From JAEUMG01 sp046349315 (GTDB taxonomy: Bacteria; Pseudomonadota; Alphaproteobacteria; Rhizobiales; Aestuariivirgaceae): a DNA stretch of 64,000 nucleotides. Where the stretch lies: contig JAXMCQ010000006.1 in assembly GCA_046349315.1 (NCBI GenBank), forward strand, positions 62,001-126,000, read 5' to 3'. A program made the translations under genes and the position numbers. Positions 37,121 through 45,061 of the stretch are shown piece by piece. The notes below the pieces were generated by a model. The model saw only the letters and a program-made list of their open reading frames with translations. It ran no database searches and was not told the origin of the DNA. Position 1 is the first letter of the stretch, and every line of letters starts with the position of its first letter.

Positions 37121-37753
37121 TCAGACGTCAACTTGTTCCGCAATGGCCAGGGCGTCGTCGACCTCGATCCCCAGGTAGCGGACGGTGCTTTCAATCTTGG
37201 TGTGACCGAGCAGCAATTGTACGGCGCGGAGATTTCCTGTGCGCTTGTAGATCAACGTCGCCTTAGTACGTCGCAGCGAATGGGTGCCATAGAGACTCGG
37301 GTCGAGCCCGATACTGGCGATCCACTCTGAGAGCAGGCGGGCATATTGCCGAGTTGCCAGGCAGCGACCGGCCCTTCGACCGCAAAACAAGGGCTCACCA
37401 GGTTTCCGACCCGTGAGCTGCAGGTATTCATCGAGGGCTTGCCGGGTCTGCTCGGAAAGCTCGAACTTTATTGGGTGACCCGTCTTTTTCTGACGGACCG
37501 TTGCACGATCGAGGGCGCACCCGCGTGGGGCAACATCCTCGACCCTGATGGATACCACGTCGCAGCCCCGCAATTTGCTGTCAATTGCGAGGTTGAAAAG
37601 GGCCAGATCGCGCTTGCGGCCCTCGAGCTGGAGCCTGGTCCTGATCGACCAGACGTGCTTTGGCCTAAGTGGCGGTTTGGCGCCAATCAACTTCCCCTTG
37701 TTCCAAGGCCGACGCGTGGCAATGGCCGGGTCTACGACTTCGAAGTTCACCAT
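37121..37753 (-). CDS. Short tyrosine recombinase (catalytic domain only)
   Basis: 210 residues with the complete catalytic set: Arg in IDSKLRGCDVVSIRVED, Lys region KKTGHPIKFEL, HSLRRTKATLIY, and GHTKIESTVRYLGIEVDD with the Tyr nucleophile. The N-terminus (RRPWNKGKLIGAKPPLRPKH) is a short basic tail rather than a core-binding domain, as in a widespread class of small proteobacterial integrases. It is the integrase nearest attR (2.7 kb away). Canonical tRNA-targeting integrases are about twice this length, so its role in island integration is uncertain. Confidence 0.88.
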   Translation of the reverse strand: MVNFEVVDPAIATRRPWNKGKLIGAKPPLRPKHVWSIRTRLQLEGRKRDLALFNLAIDSKLRGCDVVSIRVEDVAPRGCALDRATVRQKKTGHPIKFELSEQTRQALDEYLQLTGRKPGEPLFCGRRAGRCLATRQYARLLSEWIASIGLDPSLYGTHSLRRTKATLIYKRTGNLRAVQLLLGHTKIESTVRYLGIEVDDALAIAEQVDV

Positions 37754-37982
37754 TGGATTGCTCCTCAGTTAGTGAGTGAGCGATCAACATGAGTACAAAT
37801 CAGACGATTTCGTCGGCTTTTGGGGCGAACTTGACTTGGCATGGTTACTGCCATCTCGAACCGATACCGCGTTTGACCCGACCGTGCCATTGGCACAGAG
37901 AGCCAAATTCAGGGGCGCGAAAGTTTGCCTCAAGAAGGGGATACAGAGTAACACTGTGAGTAGTTGAAACGGGGAGGTAGCA

Positions 37983-38790
37983 ATGACTGCAACCGACAAA
38001 GTGTTTGCTGGATCGATTCCAGCGAACTACGACCGTTATCTAGGACCGCTGCTGTTTGAGCCTTATGCAACCGATCTCGCGGCGCGGGCAGCGGCATTGG
38101 CACCGTTGGCACTGCTCGAAACGGCGGCCGGCACTGGTATCGTTACCAAGGAGTTGGTCAAGGCCTTGCCCAAGGGCGCATTGATCACGGCCACCGACCT
38201 CAACCAGGGGATGATCGATGTTGCCGCCGCCAAGGTGAATTCTCCGAATGTCCATTGGCGGGCCTGCGATGCAACGCGGCTACCATTCGCTGACAACTTG
38301 TTCGATGCTGTTCTATGCCGCTTGGTGTCATGTTCTTCCCTCAAAAGGCGAGGCCTACAGGGAGGCTCGACGGGTGCTGAAGCCGGGCGGAACATTTCTG
38401 TTTAATGTCTGGGACAGAATAGAGTTGAGCCCGATCCCCGAAACCATCGCGGCCGCGATGGCCACCCGCTACCCGGCGAACCCGCCGGAATTTCTGCGCC
38501 GAACGCCTTACGGATACAACGATGTTGAAGCGATCACCAGACATCTCCGCGAAACAGGGTTCAGCAAAGTCGAGTCCGTTGCGGTCACGCTTCGGAGCTG
38601 CTCCCCTTCGCCCCGCGACGCGGCAATCGGGCAGTGCCACGGTTCCCCTCTGCGCAGCGAAATAGAGGCGCGCGAGCCTGCCGGGCTTGCGGCGGCAACC
38701 GATGCCGCTGCTGCTGCATTGGCCGCCCGATTTGGCGAGGGACCGATAGAAAGCACCATGCAGGCTATTGTTTTCACAGCAATGCGGTAG
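37983..38790 (+). pseudogene. SAM-dependent methyltransferase, two frameshifts
   Basis: The first part (from ATG 37983) reads FAGSIPANYDRYLGPLLFEP, LLETAAGTGIVTKELVKALP and ITATDLNQGMIDVAAAKV, giving the SAM-binding motif. After FDAVLC, the expected FGVMFFP lies in a second frame and KGEAYREARRVLKPGGTFLF in a third. One T missing near 38322 (CGCTTTGG expected) and one A missing near 38343 (CAAAAAGG expected) would restore a single protein of about 270 residues. Both lesions are single-base losses in short homopolymers. Confidence 0.82.
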
Positions 38791-39016
38791 CGCAGGGCGC
38801 TTCCCTTGCACTTCCCGTTAATCTATCGTCCTAGCGTGTGAAAAGCCGTGGCGAATGCGGCATGAATAGTGTCTAACACCGCTAGAAAAGAGATTAGCAG
38901 CATTTACTAATTAGTGCTTTCTGCGAGGTCTGCTCATGGCCCCGAGCGGACCAGATCGGACTTGTGGCCTTACGCGTATTCATGCAAGGACGCAGGAAAG
39001 AGCAGCTTAGCATCCC

Positions 39017-40069
39017 ATGCGAAACACCTTCAAACGAGCATTGACCATTATTCTTGCTGGCCTTCTCTCGACATCAAGCGCCCTCTCCTGCACACGCGTC
39101 CTCTGGAGCGCGGCGGACGGGCAAGTGCTTGTCGGACGGACCCAGGACTGGACCGAGCGGGCCAACTCTGCCTTCCGCGTCTATCCGCGCGGGATCGAGC
39201 GAACGGGGGCGGTGGCAGAAAACCCCCACCAGTGGACGTCGAAGTATGGAAGCGTGGTGCTCTCCGCCTATGACATGGGGACCCATGAGGGGATCAATGA
39301 GAAGGGGCTGAGCGCCCATGCGCTGTATTTGGCCGTCGAAGCATCATTCGGTGAACGCGACCCCAAGCGCGAAGCGATCGGCATCATGCAATGGGTGCAG
39401 TACTATCTGGACAACTACGCCACGGTCGCCGAAGCCGTCGAAGCGCAGAAGTCGGTAACCTTTCAGATCGAACCTCTGATCCTGCCGAACGGCTACCCGA
39501 CACTGGTGCATATCTCGCTTTCGGACAAGTCTGGTGACTCGGCGGTGATCGAGTACATCAACGGCAATGCGCAGATCTATCACGACAAGCGCTTCACCGT
39601 GATGACCAACGAACCGACCTACGACAAGCAGATCGAGAACCTGAAGCAGTACCGCACCTTCGGCGGCGACAAGCCGCTGCCCGGCGAGCGGACCCCGTCG
39701 GACAGGTTCGTGCGGGCGGCGTATTATGCAAACGGCCTGCCAAAGCCGAGCAATGAAGAGGAAGCGGCAGCCTTCATGTTCAGTGTCATTCGGAATGTTT
39801 CCGTTCCCTTTGGCTTGGGCGATCCGGACAGACCCAACGTCGCCAGCACGATCTTCCGGACCGTGCAGGACCTAACTGGGGAGCGCTACTACTTCGAAAG
39901 CACGTACGCACCCAACGTTGTCTGGATCGACTACGGCAAGCTCGACTTCAGCAAAGAGCTGCCGGAGCTGGAATTGAAGGTCGAGAAGAAGATATTTTCG
40001 CTCAATGGCGACGTGACTAGCCAGTTGGAGAAGGCAGAGCCGTTTGTCTTCGGTTCTAACAAACGCTGA
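39017..40069 (+). CDS. Exported choloylglycine hydrolase family enzyme (linear amide hydrolase)
   Basis: 350 residues with a signal peptide (RALTIILAGLLSTSSALS) whose predicted cleavage leaves Cys25 as the N-terminal nucleophile of an Ntn hydrolase: CTRVLWSAADGQVLVGRTQD then W. Other family blocks are NEKGLSAHALYLA, VMTNEPTYDKQIENL, DRFVRAAYYAN and PNVVWIDYGKLDF. The family includes bile salt hydrolases, penicillin V acylases and acyl-homoserine-lactone acylases. In a soil or plant bacterium an acylase on signals or antibiotics is plausible, but the substrate is not determinable. It is the last gene of the island before attR. Confidence 0.9.
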   Translation: MRNTFKRALTIILAGLLSTSSALSCTRVLWSAADGQVLVGRTQDWTERANSAFRVYPRGIERTGAVAENPHQWTSKYGSVVLSAYDMGTHEGINEKGLSAHALYLAVEASFGERDPKREAIGIMQWVQYYLDNYATVAEAVEAQKSVTFQIEPLILPNGYPTLVHISLSDKSGDSAVIEYINGNAQIYHDKRFTVMTNEPTYDKQIENLKQYRTFGGDKPLPGERTPSDRFVRAAYYANGLPKPSNEEEAAAFMFSVIRNVSVPFGLGDPDRPNVASTIFRTVQDLTGERYYFESTYAPNVVWIDYGKLDFSKELPELELKVEKKIFSLNGDVTSQLEKAEPFVFGSNKR

Positions 40070-40412
40070 TGCTCTAGCTAATCCAGCCCATGCCCGTTTA
40101 GACCCGGCTCGCACGCTTTAATTCAACCCACATTCAATCTGCTACCGTTTAGAGATTGAGCGCAGAAGCTGAGCGATTCTCCACTGAAGCTGTGGGATCG
40201 TTGAGCCGCCGCGAAGTGAATTCCGGATCCTCGGTTATAAGTGATGCAGGGGACTGTGACTTGTGGTGGTGAACGGCCAGCTCGGGACGGCAAAATGCAT
40301 GTCCAGCTCCAACGTTCTCGTCTAGACAAAAATCGAATTTCTTGTTTTCTTCCACCAGCCTCTAGACAGTTTGAATACGATTAACGCATTGGACTTGCAA
40401 TAATAAAAGGGA
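40070..40412. other. Gene-free right end of the island
   Basis: No supported gene: the minus-strand ORFs at 40123 and 40149 have no motif or Shine-Dalgarno and lie across the repeat cluster. It contains two TCTAGACA repeats and the approach to attR. Confidence 0.6.
40321..40368. repeat. Right pair of TCTAGACA repeats next to attR
   Basis: TCTAGACA at 40321-40328 and 40361-40368, a 40-bp spacing, 85 and 45 bases before the att repeat. They match the left cluster at 4074-4154 and are in the same orientation on this strand. Confidence 0.6.
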
Positions 40413-40458
40413 AATCATAATCCTGGGGTCGGGGGTTCAACTCCCTCCTCCGCTACCA
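40413..40458 (+). repeat. attR: 46-bp copy of the tRNA-Met 3' end
   Basis: Identical to 4020-4065, from the anticodon loop through CCA. No 5' tRNA half precedes it (TAATAAAAGGGA instead), so it is a non-functional remnant marking the island boundary. Confidence 0.9.
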
Positions 40459-40481
40459 TCCTCATCCACCCCTGAAAAAAT

Positions 40482-40508
40482 GAACCCGCCCAGCGGGTGG
40501 GCGGGTTC
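40482..40508 (+). terminator. Hairpin downstream of attR (original tRNA-Met terminator)
   Basis: GAACCCGCCC pairs perfectly with GGGCGGGTTC across a 7-nt loop, 23 bases after the CCA. It would have been the native terminator of the tRNA gene before island insertion. The following sequence is not T-rich, but the convergent lipoprotein gene ends just beyond, so it may serve both strands. Confidence 0.65.
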
Positions 40509-40538
40509 GTCGAGCCAATTCAAATGCCGTGAGTGGGA

Positions 40539-40709
40539 TCAGGTCGCCGGTGGCGGATCTTCCTCGTCTTCATCATCCTTGTTCTTGTGATTCTTGCCGC
40601 AGGCGCCGAGCGCGAGGGCCGCTCCGAGGCTTGCCGCCATGAGCATCCAACCGCGGCGCGAGCGCGCCTCCTTGACGTCGGCTTCGCCGCCCAATCCTGG
40701 ATTCTCCAT
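40539..40709 (-). CDS. Small predicted lipoprotein
   Basis: A 56-residue ORF, shorter than most gene callers report. From the ATG at 40709 (GGGGA upstream) it reads MENPGLGGEADVKEARSRRG, then a hydrophobic segment WMLMAASLGAALALGAC with a lipobox LGAC (Cys37). A short hydrophilic acidic tail KNKDDEDEEDPPPAT follows. The layout of basic residues, hydrophobic h-region and lipobox is typical of a lipoprotein signal. The longer ORFs on either strand over this interval lack such features. The function is unknown. Confidence 0.65.
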   Translation of the reverse strand: MENPGLGGEADVKEARSRRGWMLMAASLGAALALGACGKNHKNKDDEDEEDPPPAT

Positions 40710-40848
40710 GTCATCCCCATCGTGAAAATTACCGCAACGAAAGGACGCTGCCCCAAGTCCTCGTCATAGTCAACGTGGCGGTAATTTCCGAGGATAAGGC
40801 TTTTTCAACTGCGGAATGGGACAATTCACGGCAGTTTGGGGCTGTCGC

Positions 40849-41679
40849 ATGCCGAAGTTGACGCTAGATCTATACAAATCGCTTTATGACGCTCTCCACG
40901 CTCACGCCCGCCAGACGGGCGAACCCATTGGTCATATCGTGGAGCGGGCCTTGTCCGACGCGCTCGGGCTCGATCATGCAACGCTGTTCCAGGTCTCGAC
41001 GACGGGGGCAATTGTGCAGGGCGTCTATCGCGGGGCGATGACGCTCGGCACGCTCAAAGAGCATGGCGATTTCGGGCTCGGCACCTTTGACGGGCTCGAT
41101 GGCGAGATGGTCGCGCTGGACGGCGAATTCTACCAGGTTCATGCCAGCGGCAAGATCGAGCAACCGCGTGACTCGACGCTCATTCCCTTCGCGGTCGTGA
41201 CAAATTTCCGCCCCTCTCACCGCGCCGATCTACCTGCCTTCGCGACACTGGCCGGACTGACTGCGGCGCTCGACAGGCTGCGGCGTTCCGACAATCTGTT
41301 CTTTGCCGTGCGCTTGGATGGAACCTTCGTCAACATGCACACGCGCGCCGCCTGCAAGGCCGAGGAGGGCGTGTCGCTGGTTGCCGCGACCGCGCACCAG
41401 GCGGAGTTCACGATGAATGATGCCAAAGGCACCATTGTCGGCTTCTGGTCGCCACCCTATGCGCGCAGCCTCAATGTCGGGGGATGGCATCTGCATTTCC
41501 TGACCGATGACCGCAAAGGCGGCGGCCACGTGCTAGGCTGCAGCGGGCCAGGAATGGAAGCGGCGGTGCAGGACCTCGACGATGTGCGGCTTGCCATTCC
41601 GGAAACGCGCGAGTTTCTCGAGGCGGATCTCACGCTAGACCCGACCGCGGCATTGAACATCACCGAAAAGAGCCGATAG
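40849..41679 (+). CDS. Acetolactate decarboxylase with ribbon-helix-helix-like N-terminus
   Basis: 276 residues from ATG 40849 (an ATG at 40816 adds 11 residues). From about residue 47 it is acetolactate decarboxylase, which converts alpha-acetolactate to acetoin: LFQVSTTGAIVQGVYRGAMT, GTLKEHGDFGLGTFDGLDGE, and the zinc-site GWHLHFLTDDRKGGGHVLG with its histidines. Residues 1-45 (PKLTLDLYKSLYDALHAHAR, TGEPIGHIVERALSDALG) have the strand-helix-helix spacing of CopG/Arc ribbon-helix-helix domains and are absent from the minimal enzyme. It stands alone, convergent with the hydroxylase gene. Confidence 0.87.
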   Translation: MPKLTLDLYKSLYDALHAHARQTGEPIGHIVERALSDALGLDHATLFQVSTTGAIVQGVYRGAMTLGTLKEHGDFGLGTFDGLDGEMVALDGEFYQVHASGKIEQPRDSTLIPFAVVTNFRPSHRADLPAFATLAGLTAALDRLRRSDNLFFAVRLDGTFVNMHTRAACKAEEGVSLVAATAHQAEFTMNDAKGTIVGFWSPPYARSLNVGGWHLHFLTDDRKGGGHVLGCSGPGMEAAVQDLDDVRLAIPETREFLEADLTLDPTAALNITEKSR

Positions 41680-41683
41680 GGCT

Positions 41684-42502
41684 TTAAGGGTCGCTCAACT
41701 TTTCGAGGTTCTGGTCGGCGCGCCGGGTCGCTGCCTCGAAGCGTTCTTCGAAGGTCTGCATGTTGCGCTTCGGCTCCTGATAGAAGGCCGTGAGCTTCAT
41801 GATTTTCAGGAATGCCCCATTCACGAAGCGGCCCCAAAAGCGCATCGGACGGTCGACATCGAACAGCAGGATGACGCGCTCTTCCTCGGTGTCGTTCCAG
41901 ACTTCGTGCTCGAAAGTGTCATCGAAGACGAAGATTTCTCCGGGGTGCCAGACCTTGATCTGATCGCCGACGCGGATGCGGCACTTCTCGGCATCGCGCG
42001 GAATAATGAGGCCGAGATGCGCGCGGATGATGCCTTTCGAAACGCCGCGATGGGCAGGGATGTGGTACCCTGGTGCGAGGATCGAGAACCAGGCCGTCTG
42101 GAGATTGGGAACCGCCTCGAGCAATTTGGTCGTAACCGGCGCCTGCTTGCAGTTCTTCTCCATCTTCATCTTGAAGCCGAAGAGAATGAAGGTGCGCCAG
42201 TTCTTGCCGGTGGCGATGCGGTATTGATCGGGCGAAACATCCTGGAAACCGGGGATCGCCTCGCGATGCACGAGGATTTTCTCAAGTTCGCCGCGAATGG
42301 TCTCCCAATTATCCGTGAAGCTTTTCAGAAACGGGAAGTGGCTGTTGTCCAGGATCGGCGTGTCGCCGACCAGAGATTGCCGGCCGAGAAAATCGCCGAG
42401 CGCGCGCGTCAGCCTTTTGCCGGCCCGCTTGATGCGCCGCCGGCGTTCCTGTTTGAAGCGCTTGGCCCAGCTTAGATCCTGGTCCGCGGATGTTTGAGCC
42501 AT
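41684..42502 (-). CDS. Aspartyl/asparaginyl beta-hydroxylase family (LpxO-like) dioxygenase
   Basis: About 272 residues from the ATG at 42502, which has GGAGG upstream; an in-frame ATG at 42631 would overlap the divergent gene. The Fe(II)/2-oxoglutarate core is visible: LQTAWFSILAPGYHIPAHRG with the first His, RAHLGLIIPRD, and HPGEIFVFDDTFEHEVWN with the distal His and Arg nearby. LpxO-type members hydroxylate fatty acids of lipid A at the inner membrane. There is no obvious membrane span here, so other substrates are possible. Confidence 0.82.
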   Translation of the reverse strand: MAQTSADQDLSWAKRFKQERRRRIKRAGKRLTRALGDFLGRQSLVGDTPILDNSHFPFLKSFTDNWETIRGELEKILVHREAIPGFQDVSPDQYRIATGKNWRTFILFGFKMKMEKNCKQAPVTTKLLEAVPNLQTAWFSILAPGYHIPAHRGVSKGIIRAHLGLIIPRDAEKCRIRVGDQIKVWHPGEIFVFDDTFEHEVWNDTEEERVILLFDVDRPMRFWGRFVNGAFLKIMKLTAFYQEPKRNMQTFEERFEAATRRADQNLEKLSDP

Positions 42503-42630
42503 CGGGGTTCCTCCGATCGTTCGGGCGCGGTCGCCGTCCCCATATCGCCTGGGCGGGGGGATTGCAATCATGCCGCAATGTTTGGCGCGAGCGGCTAGCC
42601 TGGAGCCCGAAAAGCGGCTAACCGAAGGCA

Positions 42631-43704
42631 ATGTCGAAGCACGTCATCGTCATCGGTTCGGGGATCATCGGATCGTCGATCGCCTACCAATTGGCCAAGC
42701 AGGGTGCGCGCGTCACCATTCTCGACGAAGGCGAGCCGGGCGGGGTTGCGACGCGAACCTCCTTTGCCTGGATCAATGCAAGCTGGGGTAATCCCGAATT
42801 CTATTTTCGATTGCGGCGGCGTTCGATGGCCGAATGGCGCGGTCTTGCCGAGGAGATTCCCGAACTTCAGGTGTCCTGGTGCGGCGGATTGCTGTGGGAC
42901 GTCACCGGCGATGCGCGGGAAGACTTCCTGCGCGACCACGCACATTGGGGCTATGGCATGCGCGTCGTCGACCGGCATGAGATTGCCGCGCTCGAACCGG
43001 CCTTGGCAGAACCGCCGGCCGAGGCCATCCATGTTGCCGAGGAAGGCGTGGTCGAACCGCTCGATGCAGCCCATGCACTGCTGTCTGCGGCGCGCGGTCT
43101 TGGTGCAGAACTCTTCACGCCGGTGCGGGTCAGATGGCTTGACGTCGAAGCGGGCAGGGTGCGCGGCGTGCTCCTCGAAGACGGTCATATCCACGCCGAT
43201 GAGGTCGTCGTCGCGGCAGGAGGAGGTGCACCGGAATTGTTGGCGAGTGCTGATTTCAACCTGCCGCTCGATCTGCCGCCCGGCCTTCTCGTCCATAGCG
43301 ACCCGGCGCCGCCCCTCATTCAAGGGCTGGTCATGGCTCCGGAACTGCATCTGCGCCAAACCCGCGACGGGACTCTGGTGGCTGGCAGTGATTTTGGCGG
43401 CAGCGACCCTGGAGCAGACCCAAGGAAAACGGCCGAGGCATTGTTCAGGAAAGTACAAGGCTTCGTGAAGGGCGGACATGAACTCAGGCTTGGAGGCTTC
43501 TCGGTCGGCTATCGGCCGACGCCGCGCGATGGCTTGCCGGTGATCGGCAAGGTTCCGTCAGCGGAGCGCCTCTATGCGGCGGTCATGCATTCGGGGATCA
43601 CCAATGCCGCCGCGGTCGGCCTTTTCGCCGCCCAGGAAATCTTGGGCGATGAGCGCGAGGTGTTGCTCGAGCGCTTTCGCCCCGAACGATTCTGTACCAA
43701 TTAA
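42631..43704 (+). CDS. FAD-dependent oxidoreductase (DAO / glycine oxidase family)
   Basis: 357 residues with the FAD-binding dinucleotide fold VIVIGSGIIGSSIAYQLAKQ and the ribose-binding acidic end TILDEGEPGG. The C-terminal DAO-family block is GYRPTPRDGLPVIG followed by YAAVMHSGITNAAAVGLFAA. Such enzymes deaminate or demethylate secondary and primary amines or amino acids, producing hydrogen peroxide or passing electrons on. It is followed 28 bases later by a class III aminotransferase, a kinase and an aldehyde dehydrogenase homologue, suggesting amine catabolism. Confidence 0.85.
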   Translation: MSKHVIVIGSGIIGSSIAYQLAKQGARVTILDEGEPGGVATRTSFAWINASWGNPEFYFRLRRRSMAEWRGLAEEIPELQVSWCGGLLWDVTGDAREDFLRDHAHWGYGMRVVDRHEIAALEPALAEPPAEAIHVAEEGVVEPLDAAHALLSAARGLGAELFTPVRVRWLDVEAGRVRGVLLEDGHIHADEVVVAAGGGAPELLASADFNLPLDLPPGLLVHSDPAPPLIQGLVMAPELHLRQTRDGTLVAGSDFGGSDPGADPRKTAEALFRKVQGFVKGGHELRLGGFSVGYRPTPRDGLPVIGKVPSAERLYAAVMHSGITNAAAVGLFAAQEILGDEREVLLERFRPERFCTN

Positions 43705-43732
43705 CGGATATGACCCGTCAGGAGATGGCGCC

Positions 43733-45049
43733 ATGGCGATGAGCAAGAAAAAGGCCGATTTCATCGAACGCTCGATGAAATATTGGAACCCCGGCAAGAC
43801 CGCCGACTGGCAGCGCATGGGTGTCGATCTCGTCATCGACAGGCGTGAGGGCTATCACCTCTACGACGTCGATGGGCGCCGGCTCATCGATGTGCATCTC
43901 AACGGCGGCACCTATTCGCTCGGCCATCGCAATCCGGAAGTTGTCGCGGCGGTGCGCGAGGGCCTCGACTATTTCGACATCGGCAATCACCACTTCCCAT
44001 CGATCATGCGCACGCATGTGGCGCAGATGCTGGAGCGCCTTACACCCAAGGGCCTCAAGAACACGATCTTCGCCTCGGGCGGTGCCGAAGCGATCGACAT
44101 TGCCTTGAAGAGTGCGCGCCACGCGACCCAGCGGCGGAAGATCATCTGCATCAAGCGTTGCTATCACGGCCATACCGGACTCGCCGTTCAGGTCGGCGAC
44201 GACCGTTTCTCGAAGCTCTTTCTGTCCGATGCCCCGGCGAGCGAAGTGGTCAAGGTTCCCTTCAACGATCTCGAAGCGATGCTCGAAGCCATCGCCGTCG
44301 GTGATGCGGCCTGCGTCATCATGGAGACGATCCCGGCGACCTATGGTTTCCCGATGCCATTGCCCGGATATCTCGCGGCCATCAAGAAGGCCTGCGAGAA
44401 GGTTGGGACGCTCTATATCGCGGATGAAGTGCAGACGGGCCTGATGCGCACCGGCGAAATGTGGGGCGTCGATACTTATGGCATCGTGCCCGACATGCTT
44501 GTCACCGGCAAAGGCCTGTCGGGTGGCGTCTATCCGATCGCCGCCGTGGTGGTGAATGAGCGTGCCGGAAGATGGCTCAGCGAAGACGGTTTCGGCCACA
44601 TGTCTTCATTCGGCGGTTCGGAACTTGGCTGCCTCGCCGCAGCCAAGGTGCTCGAAATCTGTTCGCGGCCCGAAACCCGCTCGCAAGTGCATTACATCTC
44701 CGCCTATATCGGCAATGGCCTGCGCCAGATCCGCTCCAACTATCCCGATTTCTTCACCGGCATAAGGCAGCGCGGCATCGTGATGGGGCTCGAATTCAAC
44801 CACGAGCAGGGTGCGGTCTATGTGATGAAGCATCTCTATCAGAACGGCATCTGGGCGATCTTCTCGACGCTCGACAAGGCCGTGCTGCAGTTCAAGCCGG
44901 GTCTGCTCATCGACCGCGACATGTGCGATGAAATCCTGACGCGGCTCGATGCGGCCGTCGGTCAGGCACAGGCGGAGCTTTTCGGCCGCAAGACGACGAG
45001 CGCTCCGAAAAAGGTTCAGCGGGCGCGCTCGCGGCAATTGGCGGCCTAG
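43733..45049 (+). CDS. Class III PLP-dependent aminotransferase (or phospholyase)
   Basis: 438 residues from ATG 43733 with AGGAG 8 bases upstream. Fold-type I features: LNGGTYSLGHRNPEVVAAVR, FASGGAEAIDIALKSARHAT, the PLP-stacking CYHGHTGLAVQV, the Asp in LYIADEVQTGLMRTG and the Schiff-base Lys in LVTGKGLSGGVYPIAAVVV. The next gene encodes an APH-fold kinase. In eukaryotes a class III enzyme and an APH kinase form the hydroxylysine/ethanolamine-phosphate phospholyase pathway, so a kinase-phospholyase pair is a reasonable alternative to simple transamination. Confidence 0.87.
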   Translation: MAMSKKKADFIERSMKYWNPGKTADWQRMGVDLVIDRREGYHLYDVDGRRLIDVHLNGGTYSLGHRNPEVVAAVREGLDYFDIGNHHFPSIMRTHVAQMLERLTPKGLKNTIFASGGAEAIDIALKSARHATQRRKIICIKRCYHGHTGLAVQVGDDRFSKLFLSDAPASEVVKVPFNDLEAMLEAIAVGDAACVIMETIPATYGFPMPLPGYLAAIKKACEKVGTLYIADEVQTGLMRTGEMWGVDTYGIVPDMLVTGKGLSGGVYPIAAVVVNERAGRWLSEDGFGHMSSFGGSELGCLAAAKVLEICSRPETRSQVHYISAYIGNGLRQIRSNYPDFFTGIRQRGIVMGLEFNHEQGAVYVMKHLYQNGIWAIFSTLDKAVLQFKPGLLIDRDMCDEILTRLDAAVGQAQAELFGRKTTSAPKKVQRARSRQLAA

Positions 45050-45061
45050 CGGTCCCCGAGC

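Larger units (their letters stand above)
4020..40458. mobile_element. Genomic island integrated in tRNA-Met
   Basis: The exact 46-bp direct repeat at 4020-4065 (inside the intact tRNA) and 40413-40458 (free-standing 3' tRNA fragment) is the hallmark of tyrosine-recombinase integration into a tRNA 3' end. Inside are defence genes, three insertion-sequence remnants, two tyrosine recombinases, signalling genes and several broken genes; outside on both sides is housekeeping-type sequence. The native hairpin terminator of the tRNA appears to lie beyond the right repeat (40482-40508). I see no relaxase, type IV secretion or replication genes, so it looks non-conjugative. Confidence 0.88.

Noticed and set aside
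37776..37967. 63-aa ORF between the recombinase and the methyltransferase pseudogene
   Set aside because: No Shine-Dalgarno, no recognisable motif and no supporting neighbour; likely chance.
40123..40355. Two minus-strand ORFs of 68 aa before attR
   Set aside because: They overlap each other and the TCTAGACA repeats, with no motif or ribosome site.
40520..40769. 78-aa ORFs on both strands at the island boundary
   Set aside because: A 56-residue frame here has a lipoprotein signal and a better ribosome site, so the longer ORFs are shadows.
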